Notes: a model not told the origin generated them from the sequence alone. Counted from the first letter of the stretch, positions 17,540 through 26,777 are shown. The stretch: DNA of 64,000 bases from XN24 sp035514535 (GCA_035514535.1 DATKAZ010000069.1:184698-248697), one strand, 5' to 3'. Translations and numbers: made by a program.

Positions 17540-17809
17540 CTATTCCGGCGGGACGTAGCCCTCGGGCTTCGCCGCCCCCTCGCCGAAGAAAAACTCCTCC
17601 ATCTGCTTGCGCAGGAACTCGCGCGCCTCGGGCTCGATGACGACGAGCCGATACTCGTTGATCAGCATGGTCTGGTGGCCGAGCCACTGCTGCCAGGCTT
17701 CCCTGGAGACGTTCTCATAGATGCGCCGGCCGAGGTCCCCCGGATAGGGCGGCCGGTCGAGCCCTTCGGCCTCGCGGCCCAGCAGCACGCACTGGACGGT
17801 TCTGCTCAT
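17540..17809 (-). CDS. yggX: YggX: iron trafficking / oxidative damage protection protein
   Basis: An 89-residue protein, full length for the family (~90). The typical N-terminus MSRTVQCVLLGREAEGLD contains the conserved Cys7, then PPYPGDLGRRIYENVSREAWQQWLGHQTMLINEYRL. It protects iron-sulfur proteins from superoxide and is thought to traffic iron. The ATG overlaps the stop of mutY (ATGA), the same pair as in E. coli and Pseudomonas. It ends 2 bp from the stop of the convergent egtD, leaving no room for a separate terminator. Confidence 0.95.
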   Translation of the reverse strand: MSRTVQCVLLGREAEGLDRPPYPGDLGRRIYENVSREAWQQWLGHQTMLINEYRLVVIEPEAREFLRKQMEEFFFGEGAAKPEGYVPPE

Positions 17810-18882
17810 GGTGATTCCTTCATTGTGACGGCGGCGATACCGGGCGGATCGGCTTCGATGAGCCGGCTGACGATTGCCGCGAGCCCGAGCTTCGCCGGAG
17901 TGCGGGCGTTATACCAGACCCACCGGTCGGGCTCCATGACTGCGGGAGGTCGGGCCGCCACGCGCGCCGGCACCGGCTCGATCTCCAGTTCGAAGTGCGT
18001 GAAGCCGTGGCGCACGGAATCGAGCGGGTCCGCCGTCTCGATGGTCGTGCCGATCACACGCCGCGCCCAGTCGGCGGCCGTTTCATCGCCCAACACGGGC
18101 GGGCACCAGAGCCCGCCCCAGATGCCCTGCGGCGGGCGGCGCTCCAGCAATATCGCGCCGGCCCGGTCCCTGAGCAGCAGCATCCGCACGTGGCGCAGCG
18201 GCCGTGTACGTCGTGGCCGAGGTGCGGGGAACTCCGCCACGCGGCCGAGCGCGTACGCCCGGCAACGGCCTGCGACCGGGCATCCATGACACGACGGTCG
18301 CGCACGCCTGCAGACCGTGGCGCCGAGATCCATGATGGCCTGGGCGTAGTCTCCTGCCCGCCTGGCGGGCGTGTGCTGTTCCGCAAGAGTCCACAACTGC
18401 CGCTCGACGGCCGCCTCGCCTGGCCACCCGGGCACCGCGTACACGCGCGACAGCACGCGCTTCACGTTGCCGTCGAGGATCGCATGCCGCTGGCCGAAGG
18501 CCTGCGCGAGGATCGCGCCGGCAGTCGAGCGCCCGATGCCCGGCATCATGCAGAGCACGGCGTGTTCCGCGGGAATCCGACCCGCGTGGTCCGTCATGAT
18601 CAACTGCGCGGCCCGGTGGAGATTTCGCGCCCGGGCGTAATAGCCGAGTCCGGACCAGTGGTGCAGCACTTCGTCGAGCGGCGCCGCGGCCAGCGCGCCC
18701 ACCGCGGGGAAGCGTGCGACAAAACGCAGGAAATAGGGGATCACGGTGGCAACCTGGGTCTGCTGCAACATGATTTCCGAGACCCAGGTCCGGTAGGGCG
18801 ACCGCTCGACCTGCCACGGCAGGTCGTGTCGCCCGGCCCGGTCGTGCCAGTCGAGCACCGCGCGCGCGAGACTGTCAGTCAT
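17806..18882 (-). CDS. mutY: Adenine DNA glycosylase MutY
   Basis: A 358-residue base-excision repair enzyme removing A opposite 8-oxoG. It has E36 in VSEIMLQQTQV, the helix-hairpin-helix MPGIGRSTAGAIL, catalytic D137 in HAILDGNVKRV and a [4Fe-4S] site C191-x6-C198-x2-C201-x5-C207. A C-terminal NUDIX-like 8-oxoG recognition domain (ILLERRPPQGIWGGLW) follows. In the HhH loop, Met replaces the usual Leu-Pro Leu (MMPGIG), a mild change. Length is standard. Its ATG overlaps the end of the upstream SRPBCC gene by 8 nt, and its stop overlaps yggX. Confidence 0.96.
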   Translation of the reverse strand: MTDSLARAVLDWHDRAGRHDLPWQVERSPYRTWVSEIMLQQTQVATVIPYFLRFVARFPAVGALAAAPLDEVLHHWSGLGYYARARNLHRAAQLIMTDHAGRIPAEHAVLCMMPGIGRSTAGAILAQAFGQRHAILDGNVKRVLSRVYAVPGWPGEAAVERQLWTLAEQHTPARRAGDYAQAIMDLGATVCRRARPSCHGCPVAGRCRAYALGRVAEFPAPRPRRTRPLRHVRMLLLRDRAGAILLERRPPQGIWGGLWCPPVLGDETAADWARRVIGTTIETADPLDSVRHGFTHFELEIEPVPARVAARPPAVMEPDRWVWYNARTPAKLGLAAIVSRLIEADPPGIAAVTMKESP

Positions 18883-19504
18883 CGTCGCCCGCGACGGCGC
18901 GCCGGTCGACTGCCGCCATCGTCTCGATCGTCATGCGCTCGACGGAACGCGCCAGCACGCCGGGGCCGATCAACGGGGCCACCCAGAAGGCGGGAACGAA
19001 TCGCGCGACGTAGTGCAGCCTCGTGCCGGTCCCCTCCGCCGCCAGGCGCCACACCGTACTACCCTCGCTGAAGGAACCGCGCCCCGGCACGTCCTCCGCG
19101 AACAGCGAGTGGCCGACGACCTGGATGCGCTCGACCCGGTCCAGGCTCCGGCAGAAAAACAGCACGCAGCCCTCGAAGCGCGTATAGACCTCCTCGGTGA
19201 CCGGGTCGACGCGGCCGAGCGAGCGACTCTGCAGGATGCGCGCATGAAGTTCATGGATGCGATCGTAATCGGTCAGGACCGCCATGAGCCGTCCCGGAGG
19301 GGCGGCAAACACGGCCTCGATCCGCAACATGTAGGCCGGCCCCTCGCGGCTGGCCTCCACGGATTTCACCTCCATGGCAACCGCGGTGCACGCAGGAGCC
19401 GCCAGCAGCAGCACTGCCGCGAGCAGGCCGGGCCACGTCGCGCGCGCCGGAGCGGCCGCCCGACCCGCGTCGGGAACCGGCGCCGGGAGGTGTTCGCAGC
19501 GCAT
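18875..19504 (-). CDS. Exported SRPBCC/START-like domain protein
   Basis: A 209-residue protein with a signal peptide or signal anchor around residues 20-43 (TWPGLLAAVLLLAAPACTAVAM). A polyketide-cyclase/START-like domain follows (YMLRIEAVFAAPPGRLMAVLTDYDRIHELHARILQSR, then TRFEGCVLFFCRSLDRVERI and a C-terminal helix ERMTIETMAAVDRR). Such folds bind hydrophobic ligands; the target is unknown. I chose ATG 19504, which overlaps the asmA stop (TGATG); the longer frame to 19990 is inside asmA. A lipid-binding exported protein beside AsmA, itself implicated in envelope lipid handling, suggests an envelope role. Confidence 0.75.
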   Translation of the reverse strand: MRCEHLPAPVPDAGRAAAPARATWPGLLAAVLLLAAPACTAVAMEVKSVEASREGPAYMLRIEAVFAAPPGRLMAVLTDYDRIHELHARILQSRSLGRVDPVTEEVYTRFEGCVLFFCRSLDRVERIQVVGHSLFAEDVPGRGSFSEGSTVWRLAAEGTGTRLHYVARFVPAFWVAPLIGPGVLARSVERMTIETMAAVDRRAVAGDDD

Positions 19505-21612
19505 CAATCCTCGCGACGGAGGCGGTCCCGAAGGCCCCGGACCTTGTCCAGCGCGCGCTCCTTCAGCTGATCCTCGGCGGACTTGCCTTCCTCGTCCTGC
19601 AGTCCCAGTTTTCGCAGGGCCTCCTGCTCGGCCCGGTCCTTGAGCAGGCCGCTGACATCCACCCTCACGGACGGCGAATCGAGCGCACCCGCGAGCCGCA
19701 GGGGGACGCTGAGGCCGGCCAGCTCGCTCACCTCGCCGGTGGCCTCGTCGATCGCCTGGCGAATCACGGTGGCGTCCAGGCGATAGTCCACGGCAGCCTC
19801 GGCGAGATCGACCTCGCCGCGCCCGGTCAGGCCGAGAAACGGCAGGCCGCCGACCAGGTCCTCGTTGACCAGCCGCCCGTCCCGGATCACGGCGGTGCCT
19901 TTGAGTTGCCGGAAGTCGGTATCGGGCGAAGTGCGCTCCGGAACGGGCCTGCCTTTCGCCAGCGCGTAGGCGCGCTGGATCTCGAACCAAAGGTTCACGC
20001 CCTTCAGCGCGCCGTCGCTGACGTCGAACGACAGGTCGCCATTCAGCCCCGACATGAGGCCGGCCGTGCTCGACGCCGAGGTGGTCAGCTTCGCGCCGAG
20101 CTGCGCGACGCCCGTGAGCCGATCGAAGTCGGCCAGGTCCTGGACGAAAGGCAGCAACTGCAATGCGGAAAGCGATTGCTCGAGACTCAGGGTCGCCGGC
20201 GTCGTGCGGGCATCGAGCCGCGCGCTGCCGCGCACCTTCCCGCCGTACAGGGCCGCGCCGAAGGGCTGCAGCGTCAGCACGCCGTCGCGGGCGACGGCCC
20301 GGCCTTCCACGTCAGTGAGCGTCAGGCCATTGACCTTGAGCCGACCCGCCGTGAACGTCGCGTCCAGGTCCAGCCCATCGAGCCAGTCGAACGCCAGCGG
20401 CACGTCCCCGACGGGTTCCGGCTCGACCGGCTCGTCGGGTTCCGGCGGCAGATAGCGATCGAGGTCGATCGCGTCCAGCTGCAGTCCCGCGCGAACCCGC
20501 GTCACGTCGCCGAAGCCGATCCCGGCCGTGCCCGTCAGCGTCGTATCGTCCAGTTGCAGGCGCAGGCCGTCCAGCTCGACACTTTCGCTGCCGCCCTGGA
20601 ACCGCGCCTCGAACGCGCCCTTGCCGAGCACCCCGCCGTCGGCAGTGTCCGGTACGGGTTCGCCGAGGCGCTCGATCAGCGCACGCGGCGAGAATTCCTC
20701 GATCGCCACGCGGCCGGCAAACGCAGGCGCATCGACAATGCGCGTGCCGGTGACCTCGCCGGTAGCATGGACGCCCGCCGCACTCAGCGTCAGCGCGGGA
20801 ATCGACAGCGTCTGCGCACCGAGATCCGCGGTGGCGCGGGGGGCCGTGAACGTGCCCCCCTGGGATCCCCCCGGTATGCCGGGGCCGCTCCCCTCGATGT
20901 CGAGTTCCAGTCCCTCGATCTCGAACGACGGCCCCTCGTCCATGTAACTCACGGTGCCCGCCAGCTTCGCCATGAGCTGCGTCGCACCATCATCCAGCGC
21001 CACCGTGGCCTCCGCCTCCAGCGGAAAGGCCGCGCCGGGTGCGAGCTCGCCGGTCGAAAGTGCGGGGATGGCGACTTCCGTGACGGTGCCCGCCTGGCGA
21101 TCCTCGAAACGGATCGCCGCATCGGTGACGCGCAAGCCCGCAATGCGCTCGAGCCGGAACTCGCCACCATCTCTGGCTGGCGGCAGTGAAGCGGGCTCAT
21201 CGACGTCGTCGCCACCGAGGCCCTCCCAGTTGGTCGTCCCGTCCGCCAGGCGCACGAGATTCACACGCAGCCCATCCAGCCTAAGGGTGCTCACCTCGAG
21301 CCGCCGCGACAGCAACGGCATCAGTTTCGCCCCGACCGCGGCAGAGCCGATCTCGACAAACGCGCCAGCGTCGAAACCCGGCGGATTGCCGAGCCGCATC
21401 CGGCCGACTTCGAGTCCCAGCCACGGAAACACGCTCAGCGAGAGCTCGCCCTCGATCTCGAAGCTGCGCCCCGTCTCCTCCTCCACGGCCTGGGCGATTT
21501 CCTCCCGGTAATCGTTGGGATCGACGAGCAGCGGGATGAGGATGACCGCGGCCAGCACGAGCACCACGATCAGCGCGAACAGGCCGAGGATGATCTGGAG
21601 GGTTCTGTTCAT
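19504..21612 (-). CDS. asmA: AsmA family envelope protein
   Basis: A 702-residue protein anchored by one N-terminal membrane helix (IILGLFALIVVLVLAAVILIPLLV), then the AsmA start motif DPNDYREEIAQAVEEETGR and ELSLSVFPWLGLEVGRMRLGN. Most of the rest is periplasmic beta-repeat sequence with the family's C-terminal DVSDGALKGVNLWFEIQRAYALAKGR and ADFRQLKG-like block. AsmA-like proteins are bridge-type lipid transport or outer-membrane assembly factors. The tail is charged (QEALRKLGLQDEEGKSAEDQLKER). It is the first gene of an overlapping run asmA, SRPBCC, mutY, yggX. Confidence 0.9.
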   Translation of the reverse strand: MNRTLQIILGLFALIVVLVLAAVILIPLLVDPNDYREEIAQAVEEETGRSFEIEGELSLSVFPWLGLEVGRMRLGNPPGFDAGAFVEIGSAAVGAKLMPLLSRRLEVSTLRLDGLRVNLVRLADGTTNWEGLGGDDVDEPASLPPARDGGEFRLERIAGLRVTDAAIRFEDRQAGTVTEVAIPALSTGELAPGAAFPLEAEATVALDDGATQLMAKLAGTVSYMDEGPSFEIEGLELDIEGSGPGIPGGSQGGTFTAPRATADLGAQTLSIPALTLSAAGVHATGEVTGTRIVDAPAFAGRVAIEEFSPRALIERLGEPVPDTADGGVLGKGAFEARFQGGSESVELDGLRLQLDDTTLTGTAGIGFGDVTRVRAGLQLDAIDLDRYLPPEPDEPVEPEPVGDVPLAFDWLDGLDLDATFTAGRLKVNGLTLTDVEGRAVARDGVLTLQPFGAALYGGKVRGSARLDARTTPATLSLEQSLSALQLLPFVQDLADFDRLTGVAQLGAKLTTSASSTAGLMSGLNGDLSFDVSDGALKGVNLWFEIQRAYALAKGRPVPERTSPDTDFRQLKGTAVIRDGRLVNEDLVGGLPFLGLTGRGEVDLAEAAVDYRLDATVIRQAIDEATGEVSELAGLSVPLRLAGALDSPSVRVDVSGLLKDRAEQEALRKLGLQDEEGKSAEDQLKERALDKVRGLRDRLRRED

Positions 21613-21659
21613 CAGGCGCGACTCCGTGGAACGGCGCGCAAATCGCGCCGTTACGCCTG
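21613..21659. repeat. Hairpin between TolB/TPR gene and asmA
   Basis: A two-part stem: the inner 9-bp AACGGCGCG with loop CAAAT (21630-21652) and an outer 6-bp CAGGCG/CGCCTG (21613-21618 with 21654-21659). There is no T-run on either strand, so termination is uncertain. It could mark the end of the upstream minus-strand transcript or a processing site in the asmA leader. Confidence 0.5.
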
Positions 21660-21698
21660 ATTATACGGATGGCGGCTTGCGGCGGCCCACGGCCGGGC

Positions 21699-23516
21699 TC
21701 AGTTCGCCGTCGGCGCCGCGGCCAGCACGGTAAAACCACAGCCGAGGCGGTCCTCGATCAGGCGACAGTCGTCCGGCATGCCGAACTGCTTCCAGTACCC
21801 CAGCAGGCCCGAGCGCTCGGCGAATTCACCGAAGCGCGGATGCAGGCGCACGCCCCGGCCTTCCGGGTACCAGATCACGGCGAGATCCGTGGCGCCACTG
21901 TCCGCGGTGGCAAGGAGCGCCCGCATCGCACGCTCGTCCTCACCGAGCAAAATCCAGATGTTGCCACGCTGCTGCAGCGGAATCCCGGCCTCGTCCATCA
22001 CCCGCTCGAGGTCCGGGATGCGCGCCGGGTCCTCGAATGCCGCCATCACGGCCGGCATGACGCCGGGATCCATCCCCGCCTGCCTGAGGCCTGCGGCGCC
22101 GAGTTCCATGAAGCGCTGCATGTCGCCGCGTCGCAGCGACAGCATGATCTCGATGCTGGTGTCCTGCGCCGGATCGAAGCCCAGCTCGATTGCGGAGCGC
22201 ATCTGGCTTTCCGCGCGATCCTCGTAGCCGAGCGCCAGCAGCTGATGTGCCAGATTGTAGTTGATGATCGGGGAGGCCGGATCGAGTTCGAAGGCCGTCT
22301 GGGCCTGCTCGAGCGCGTCCTTCAGGCGTCCCGCTTTCGCCAGCAGGAGCGAGTACCAGTGTCGGCTCGTCGCGTCGTTCGGATCCAGGGAAATGGCGAA
22401 GAAGAAGCCTGCTTCCGCCCCGGTCCAGTCGCCGTCGTGACTCTGGATCTGCGCGAGCACGGCATGCGCTTCGGCGAGATTCGGATCGTGAGCCAGCGCC
22501 TGCCGCGCGGCCTCGATCGCGCGGGCCGTGTACGTCTCCGCGGGCTCACCCGCATAACCGGGGAGCACGACCCATGCCGCCGCCAGCCCTGCCCACGCGC
22601 GGGCGAAGTCCGGGTCGATCTCGGTGGCCCGCTGGAACAGCTCGATGCTGTTGCGCACCGGCTCCGCGCCACGGCGTTTCCACTGGTGGCGGGCCTGCAG
22701 ATAGATCGTGTACGCCTCGATGCTCGCCGTCGGCGCGCTCCTCTCCGGCAGCGCGACCGACGCTTCGCCACCGCCCAGCCGGCCCTTGAGCGCCGTGACG
22801 ATCTCGCCAGAGATCTCGTCCTGCACGGCGAAAATGTCCGCCATCTCCCGGTCATAGTTCTGCGACCACAGGTGATATCCCGTGTCGGCGTCGACGAGCT
22901 GCGCCGTGATCCGCACGCGATCTCCGGATCGCCGCACGCTGCCCTCGAGCACCGCGTCGACGGAGAGCGCCCGGCCGAGCTCGCGGACATCGACGTTCTG
23001 GCCCTTGAAAGCGAACGACGAAGTCCGGGCCGCCACCTGCAGCCCGGGCACCTGGGCGAGCAGGTTGAGCAGTTCCTCCGCCATCCCGTCGCTGAAGTAG
23101 TCGTTGGCGGGATCGCCGCTGAGGTTGGCGAACGGCATGACGGCGATCGAGTCGTAGCTGGCCGGCACCGCCGGCACCAGGCGCGACCACAGCAGCCAGG
23201 CGAGTGCCGCCATCGCGACGGCCAGCATCAAACCGTAAGCCAGCCACGCGCCGCCCCGTCGGCGCGGGCCCGCCGCGACGAGTGGCGGCGTTCGCTCGAT
23301 TCCCTGCGGGCCGATGTCATAGGCCCAGGCGAGAACCATCGCGATCGGGAAGCCCAGCAGCAGCAGGACGACGACGAAGGTCACGGTCCATTCGGGCAGC
23401 AGCAGCACCGGGAAGACCACCGAGGACACCTCGGCGATGACCCAGGCGACGACTCCGTACAGACCTGCGACGCGGAAAACGCGTCGGCGGTTCAGCTCGG
23501 CCAGCAGGCCGCGCAT
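21699..23516 (-). CDS. Membrane-anchored TolB-like/TPR protein
   Basis: A 605-residue protein. The start MRGLLAELNRRRVFRVAGLYGVVAW is the standard N-terminus of the adenylate-cyclase-like TPR group, so ATG 23516 (GGAG 6 nt upstream) is preferred to the longer frame. Two membrane helices follow (residues ~15-65) and a third at ~88-108. Then comes a FlgO/TolB-N-like domain (DSIAVMPFANLSGDPANDYFSDGMAEELLNLLAQVPGLQV, with GVLEGSVRRSGDRVRI-type sequence) and six or more TPRs to the end. No cyclase or winged-helix domain is present. The role is unknown; the family often sits near regulators. Confidence 0.85.
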   Translation of the reverse strand: MRGLLAELNRRRVFRVAGLYGVVAWVIAEVSSVVFPVLLLPEWTVTFVVVLLLLGFPIAMVLAWAYDIGPQGIERTPPLVAAGPRRRGGAWLAYGLMLAVAMAALAWLLWSRLVPAVPASYDSIAVMPFANLSGDPANDYFSDGMAEELLNLLAQVPGLQVAARTSSFAFKGQNVDVRELGRALSVDAVLEGSVRRSGDRVRITAQLVDADTGYHLWSQNYDREMADIFAVQDEISGEIVTALKGRLGGGEASVALPERSAPTASIEAYTIYLQARHQWKRRGAEPVRNSIELFQRATEIDPDFARAWAGLAAAWVVLPGYAGEPAETYTARAIEAARQALAHDPNLAEAHAVLAQIQSHDGDWTGAEAGFFFAISLDPNDATSRHWYSLLLAKAGRLKDALEQAQTAFELDPASPIINYNLAHQLLALGYEDRAESQMRSAIELGFDPAQDTSIEIMLSLRRGDMQRFMELGAAGLRQAGMDPGVMPAVMAAFEDPARIPDLERVMDEAGIPLQQRGNIWILLGEDERAMRALLATADSGATDLAVIWYPEGRGVRLHPRFGEFAERSGLLGYWKQFGMPDDCRLIEDRLGCGFTVLAAAPTAN

Positions 23517-23544
23517 AGACGCTCCGGGGTGATGGGCCGGCGAT

Positions 23545-24438
23545 TCAATCCGTGCGGAGGATGATAGCGCCATTGAGGGTTTCCATGTTGACCCGGGCGG
23601 ATCCCTCCCCTGTGGCGAAGCGTAATTCCGTGCCGGGCGCGAAGCGGCTGGACCTGACGGGCTCGGGCCCGAAGGCGTTGTCGATCCGGCCGTTGAAGGT
23701 CTCGAGCGTGTACTCTGCATCGGCCTCACCCTTGAGGAGCAGGGTCAGCGTCCCGTTCACGGCCTCCATCTCGATCCGCGCATCCGGCGCCAGCCCGCTG
23801 CGCAACACAGCGTCGCCATTGGTAGTACGGATGCGCGCGCGCTCGATTTGGTCGCTTTCGACGTGCAGGTCGCCGGACACGGTCTGCAACACGATCTCCC
23901 CGGCCACACCGCGCAATTCCGCGTCGCCGCTGACGGTCGTGAGAGTCAGCAGTCCCGGCTTGCCGGTGGCGCTGAGCGTCACGTCGCCGCTGACAGTCTT
24001 GAGCTGCACGTCGTCGCTGAACATCACCGTGTCGATATCGCCGCTGACAGAGTGCAGGCGTTGCGCACCGCGGATCTCGCGGACGACGATGTCCGCGGCG
24101 ACGCTGGCGATGACCAGGCGGCTCTCGAGCGGCATGCGAATCCGCAATTCACTGGATCCGACATGCCTTTTGCCGGATGGATGTTCCACGCGGATCAACG
24201 TGTGGCGCCCCTGCGTCCTGAACTCCAGCCGCTCGGCTTCGCGGGCCAGCGTGCCGGTCACTTCGACCCGCTCCTGGTCCCAGCCCTCGACCTCGATCCG
24301 GCCTGAGACATTCGAAACCTCGACTTCGCCCTGCGGATGCACGTCCGCCATTTCGTGAATCTCGCGGTCCGCGAATGCCGCGTGCCACGACAGGGCCAGC
24401 GGCAACAGCAGGCTCAGCGAAAGTACTCTGGTATTCAT
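23545..24438 (-). CDS. DUF4097-family beta-repeat exported protein
   Basis: A 297-residue protein with signal peptide (MNTRVLSLSLLLPLALSWHAAFA) followed by an all-beta solenoid of short strands with recurring V-SG-I/V turns (VSNVSGRIEVEGWD, LHSVSGDIDTVMF, LKTVSGDVTLSAT, LTTVSGDAELRG, LQTVSGDLHVES). This is the DUF4097 putative adhesin pattern. It is the third gene of an operon with an ECF sigma factor and a probable anti-sigma; its ATG overlaps the anti-sigma stop (ATGA). Proteins of this family commonly accompany sigma/anti-sigma pairs, perhaps as envelope-stress products, but no function is established. Confidence 0.85.
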   Translation of the reverse strand: MNTRVLSLSLLLPLALSWHAAFADREIHEMADVHPQGEVEVSNVSGRIEVEGWDQERVEVTGTLAREAERLEFRTQGRHTLIRVEHPSGKRHVGSSELRIRMPLESRLVIASVAADIVVREIRGAQRLHSVSGDIDTVMFSDDVQLKTVSGDVTLSATGKPGLLTLTTVSGDAELRGVAGEIVLQTVSGDLHVESDQIERARIRTTNGDAVLRSGLAPDARIEMEAVNGTLTLLLKGEADAEYTLETFNGRIDNAFGPEPVRSSRFAPGTELRFATGEGSARVNMETLNGAIILRTD

Positions 24439-25007
24439 AGTTCGTTCCTCATCGGCAGGCGCCCGGTGACGCGCTGCAGGTTGGCAAGTACGCTCAATTC
24501 ATCCTGGTAGGCCGCCAGCAGCTGGTGCTGCAGCAAGACATTCGCGGGATCCTCGCCGAGCGCGGCATTGATTTCGGCCGTCGCCCGGCGAATGGTGGCC
24601 AGGTTCTCCAGCACGGTCTCGCGGGTCTCCGGGGGCAGGGCCTCGAGGCGGCGCTCCAGGTCGTCCGTCAGCCCGGCGCGCGCGGCGAGGTACCCCCCGC
24701 CGAGCTCGTGGCCGGGCCCGAAGGTGGCCGCCACCGGCGACGCAGGGCCCGCGGGAACGGTCTCCGGCTGCGGCGACTCGTCACCGCGTCGCAGATTCGT
24801 GGCCAGTACCGCGACCACGGCCACCGAGGCCGCCGCCAGGACCGGCCGCCACCAGGAGGCGCCGCGGGAAGGCCGGTGTGCCCGGCGGCGTCCGGCGTCG
24901 ATGCGCGCCGCGATCTCCGGCCACAGGTCGCGGCCCGGCGGGATCTCCGCGGGCAGCTTGCTCAATCGCTCGTCGAGCAGGCGTGATTTTTCATCGTGCT
25001 CAGTCAT
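24435..25007 (-). CDS. Probable anti-sigma factor, single-pass membrane
   Basis: A 190-residue protein: a cytoplasmic head (~55 residues, SRLLDERLSKLPAEIPPGRDLWPEIAARID), one membrane helix (WWRPVLAAASVAVVAVLATNL) and a periplasmic helical tail (~110 residues). There is no HxxxCxxC zinc anti-sigma motif. The assignment rests on topology and on position directly after an ECF sigma factor with ATGA overlap, and before DUF4097 with another ATGA overlap. The start ATG 25007 is preferred over the longer frame, which lies inside the sigma gene. Confidence 0.75.
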   Translation of the reverse strand: MTEHDEKSRLLDERLSKLPAEIPPGRDLWPEIAARIDAGRRRAHRPSRGASWWRPVLAAASVAVVAVLATNLRRGDESPQPETVPAGPASPVAATFGPGHELGGGYLAARAGLTDDLERRLEALPPETRETVLENLATIRRATAEINAALGEDPANVLLQHQLLAAYQDELSVLANLQRVTGRLPMRNEL

Positions 25008-25537
25008 TGGAGCCTCGCTTCCAGAAGGCGCCGGGCGCGGTGCAGCTGGGCCTTGCAGGTGCCGACCGCGATGCCCAGCACCGCCGCGGTCTCCTCGTGG
25101 GAATAGCCACCGATCGTGTGCAGCACCAGCACGTTGCGCGCGCCTTCGGGCAGCGTCGCTATCGCCCTCTCGAGGTCGAGGTCGAATCCCGTATCGGGCG
25201 TCTGCGGGTCGGCGCCCCAGGGATCCGGCCGGTCCGGATCCACGATGGCGAGATGTCCCGACGGTCGCCGCGATTCGGCGCGCTGCCAGCCCAGCACGCA
25301 GTTGACCGCGATGCGGTGCAACCATGTGCCGAACGCGCTGCGGCCCTCGAATCCGTCCAGATTTTGCCAAGCCCGCACGAAGGTCTCCTGTACGCAGTCC
25401 TCGGCTGCCGCACGGCTGCCGGTCATTCGCAGACAGAGGGCGTGGATCCTTCCCGCGTGTTCCCGGTACAGGCGCTCGAAAGCCACCGTGTCACCGGACC
25501 GGCGATCGCTCCGCCTGGGATCGGCGCTCACTCTCAT
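25004..25537 (-). CDS. ECF RNA polymerase sigma factor
   Basis: A 177-residue sigma-70 family protein. Region 2 is FERLYREHAGRIHALCLRM...VQETFVRAWQNLDGFEGRSAFGTWLHRIAVN and region 4 is ATLPEGARNVLVLHTIGGYSHEETAAVLGIAVGTCKAQLHRARRLL. It directs RNA polymerase to its own stress regulon. The start is ATG 25537; the longer frame begins at a TTG. Its stop overlaps the anti-sigma ATG. The inter-region linker (~residues 85-112) is rich in Pro and Asp. Confidence 0.92.
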   Translation of the reverse strand: MRVSADPRRSDRRSGDTVAFERLYREHAGRIHALCLRMTGSRAAAEDCVQETFVRAWQNLDGFEGRSAFGTWLHRIAVNCVLGWQRAESRRPSGHLAIVDPDRPDPWGADPQTPDTGFDLDLERAIATLPEGARNVLVLHTIGGYSHEETAAVLGIAVGTCKAQLHRARRLLEARLQ

Positions 25538-25619
25538 GTTGCCTGGTCTGATGCCCGCGGAGAGCAAAAGGTTTGCAGGGCGCCAGGCCGCGGAACCGCA
25601 AGGAATTCCGGCCGACGTC

Positions 25620-26774
25620 TCAACGCCAGCGCGGCACCGCGGTCTGGAATGCGGTCGCCGGGAGCGGCCGGCTGATCACGTAGCCCTGAACGCGATCGCA
25701 GCCGGCCTCGTGCAGGAACTCGAGCGCAGCCTGTGTCTCGACGGCCTCGGCTGTCGTCTCGAGGCCGAGCTCGTGCGCCAGCGCGACGATGCCGCGTACC
25801 AGCAGGCGGGCATCCTCGTCCTCATCCAGCAGGCTGACGAGGCGCCGGTCGATCTTCAGTTCGCTGAAAGGCGTGCGGTAGAGGTCCGCGAGCGATGACG
25901 TGCCGCTGCCGAAATGCTCCAGCGCCAGGCCGAAGCCGTAGATCCGCAATCGCGCCAGCATGGCAAGAAATTCCGGCGGGGCCTCGATCATGCCGGACTC
26001 GGGGATTTCCAGCACCAGGTAGCGCGCCTGGACGTCGTACTCGATCATCAGGCGCGCGAGGCGCTCCGGGAAGTCCGGATCGGTGACCAGGGCGGGCGAA
26101 AGGTTCACGCCGACGCGCAGTGGCATGCCGCCGCGGTGCCATACTTCCAGTTGCTGCACGGAACTCTGCAATACGCAATCGGTGATCGCCGCGACCTGGC
26201 CTTCGGCCTCCGCCACCGGGACGAAGGCATCGGGCAGCACGATGCCGTGCTCCGGATGCTGCCATCGGGCCAGCGTTTCCGCGCCGTCGGCACGCCAGGC
26301 CGTGCCGTGGCGGCACAACTGCAACTGGTACCAGGCCGTGATCTCGCCGCGCATCACCGCGCCGGCGATATCCGCGGCGGTGTATGGCTGCTCTCCCGCC
26401 ATGGCGCGCAGCGCGGTCTCGAGCCCCTCGGGCGCGACGGGCTTCGTGAGGATGCCCGCCACGTTCAGGCCCGCGGCAGTCGCCATGTCGCGAGCCGCCT
26501 TCAGGCCCGCATCGTCCGGCCGACCCACGAGTAACAGGTCCGCGCCCACCCCGGCCACGGCCCGAAACACGTCGGCCAGCGATCCCTCGCAGGCTGCCGG
26601 GTCCAGGATGACTGCATCGGGCCCGAACCCCTCGAGCGCCGACTCCACGCCCACACCGGTCGGGAGTCGTCGCACGAGCAGGCCGAGGCCGGCGGCGGTA
26701 TCGTCGACGGCGCGCGTGTCGTACTCATCGCCGCCCACGATGAGCAGGCGCCGGATAGGCGTGTACTCGCTCAC
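25620..26774 (-). CDS. Degenerate receiver + EAL domain protein
   Basis: A 384-residue protein. Residues 1-125 look like a receiver with D58 and K111 kept but a GGDE in place of the acidic DD pair. Residues ~135-384 are an EAL-type fold. Key residues are mixed: E166 of the signature is kept as ETL, as are N224, E256/E259 and K307, but the metal-binding DDFG is EHFGSG (286-291). The DD-to-EH change probably abolishes c-di-GMP hydrolysis, leaving a binding or protein-interaction role. It starts 3 nt after the stop of the REC-PAS gene upstream, so the two form an operon. Confidence 0.85.
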   Translation of the reverse strand: MSEYTPIRRLLIVGGDEYDTRAVDDTAAGLGLLVRRLPTGVGVESALEGFGPDAVILDPAACEGSLADVFRAVAGVGADLLLVGRPDDAGLKAARDMATAAGLNVAGILTKPVAPEGLETALRAMAGEQPYTAADIAGAVMRGEITAWYQLQLCRHGTAWRADGAETLARWQHPEHGIVLPDAFVPVAEAEGQVAAITDCVLQSSVQQLEVWHRGGMPLRVGVNLSPALVTDPDFPERLARLMIEYDVQARYLVLEIPESGMIEAPPEFLAMLARLRIYGFGLALEHFGSGTSSLADLYRTPFSELKIDRRLVSLLDEDEDARLLVRGIVALAHELGLETTAEAVETQAALEFLHEAGCDRVQGYVISRPLPATAFQTAVPRWR

Positions 26775-26777
26775 CGG

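Noticed and set aside
16187..18289. 700-codon plus-strand frame over egtB/egtD and mutY
   Set aside because: An Arg/Pro/Ala-rich shadow frame overlapping three recognised genes.
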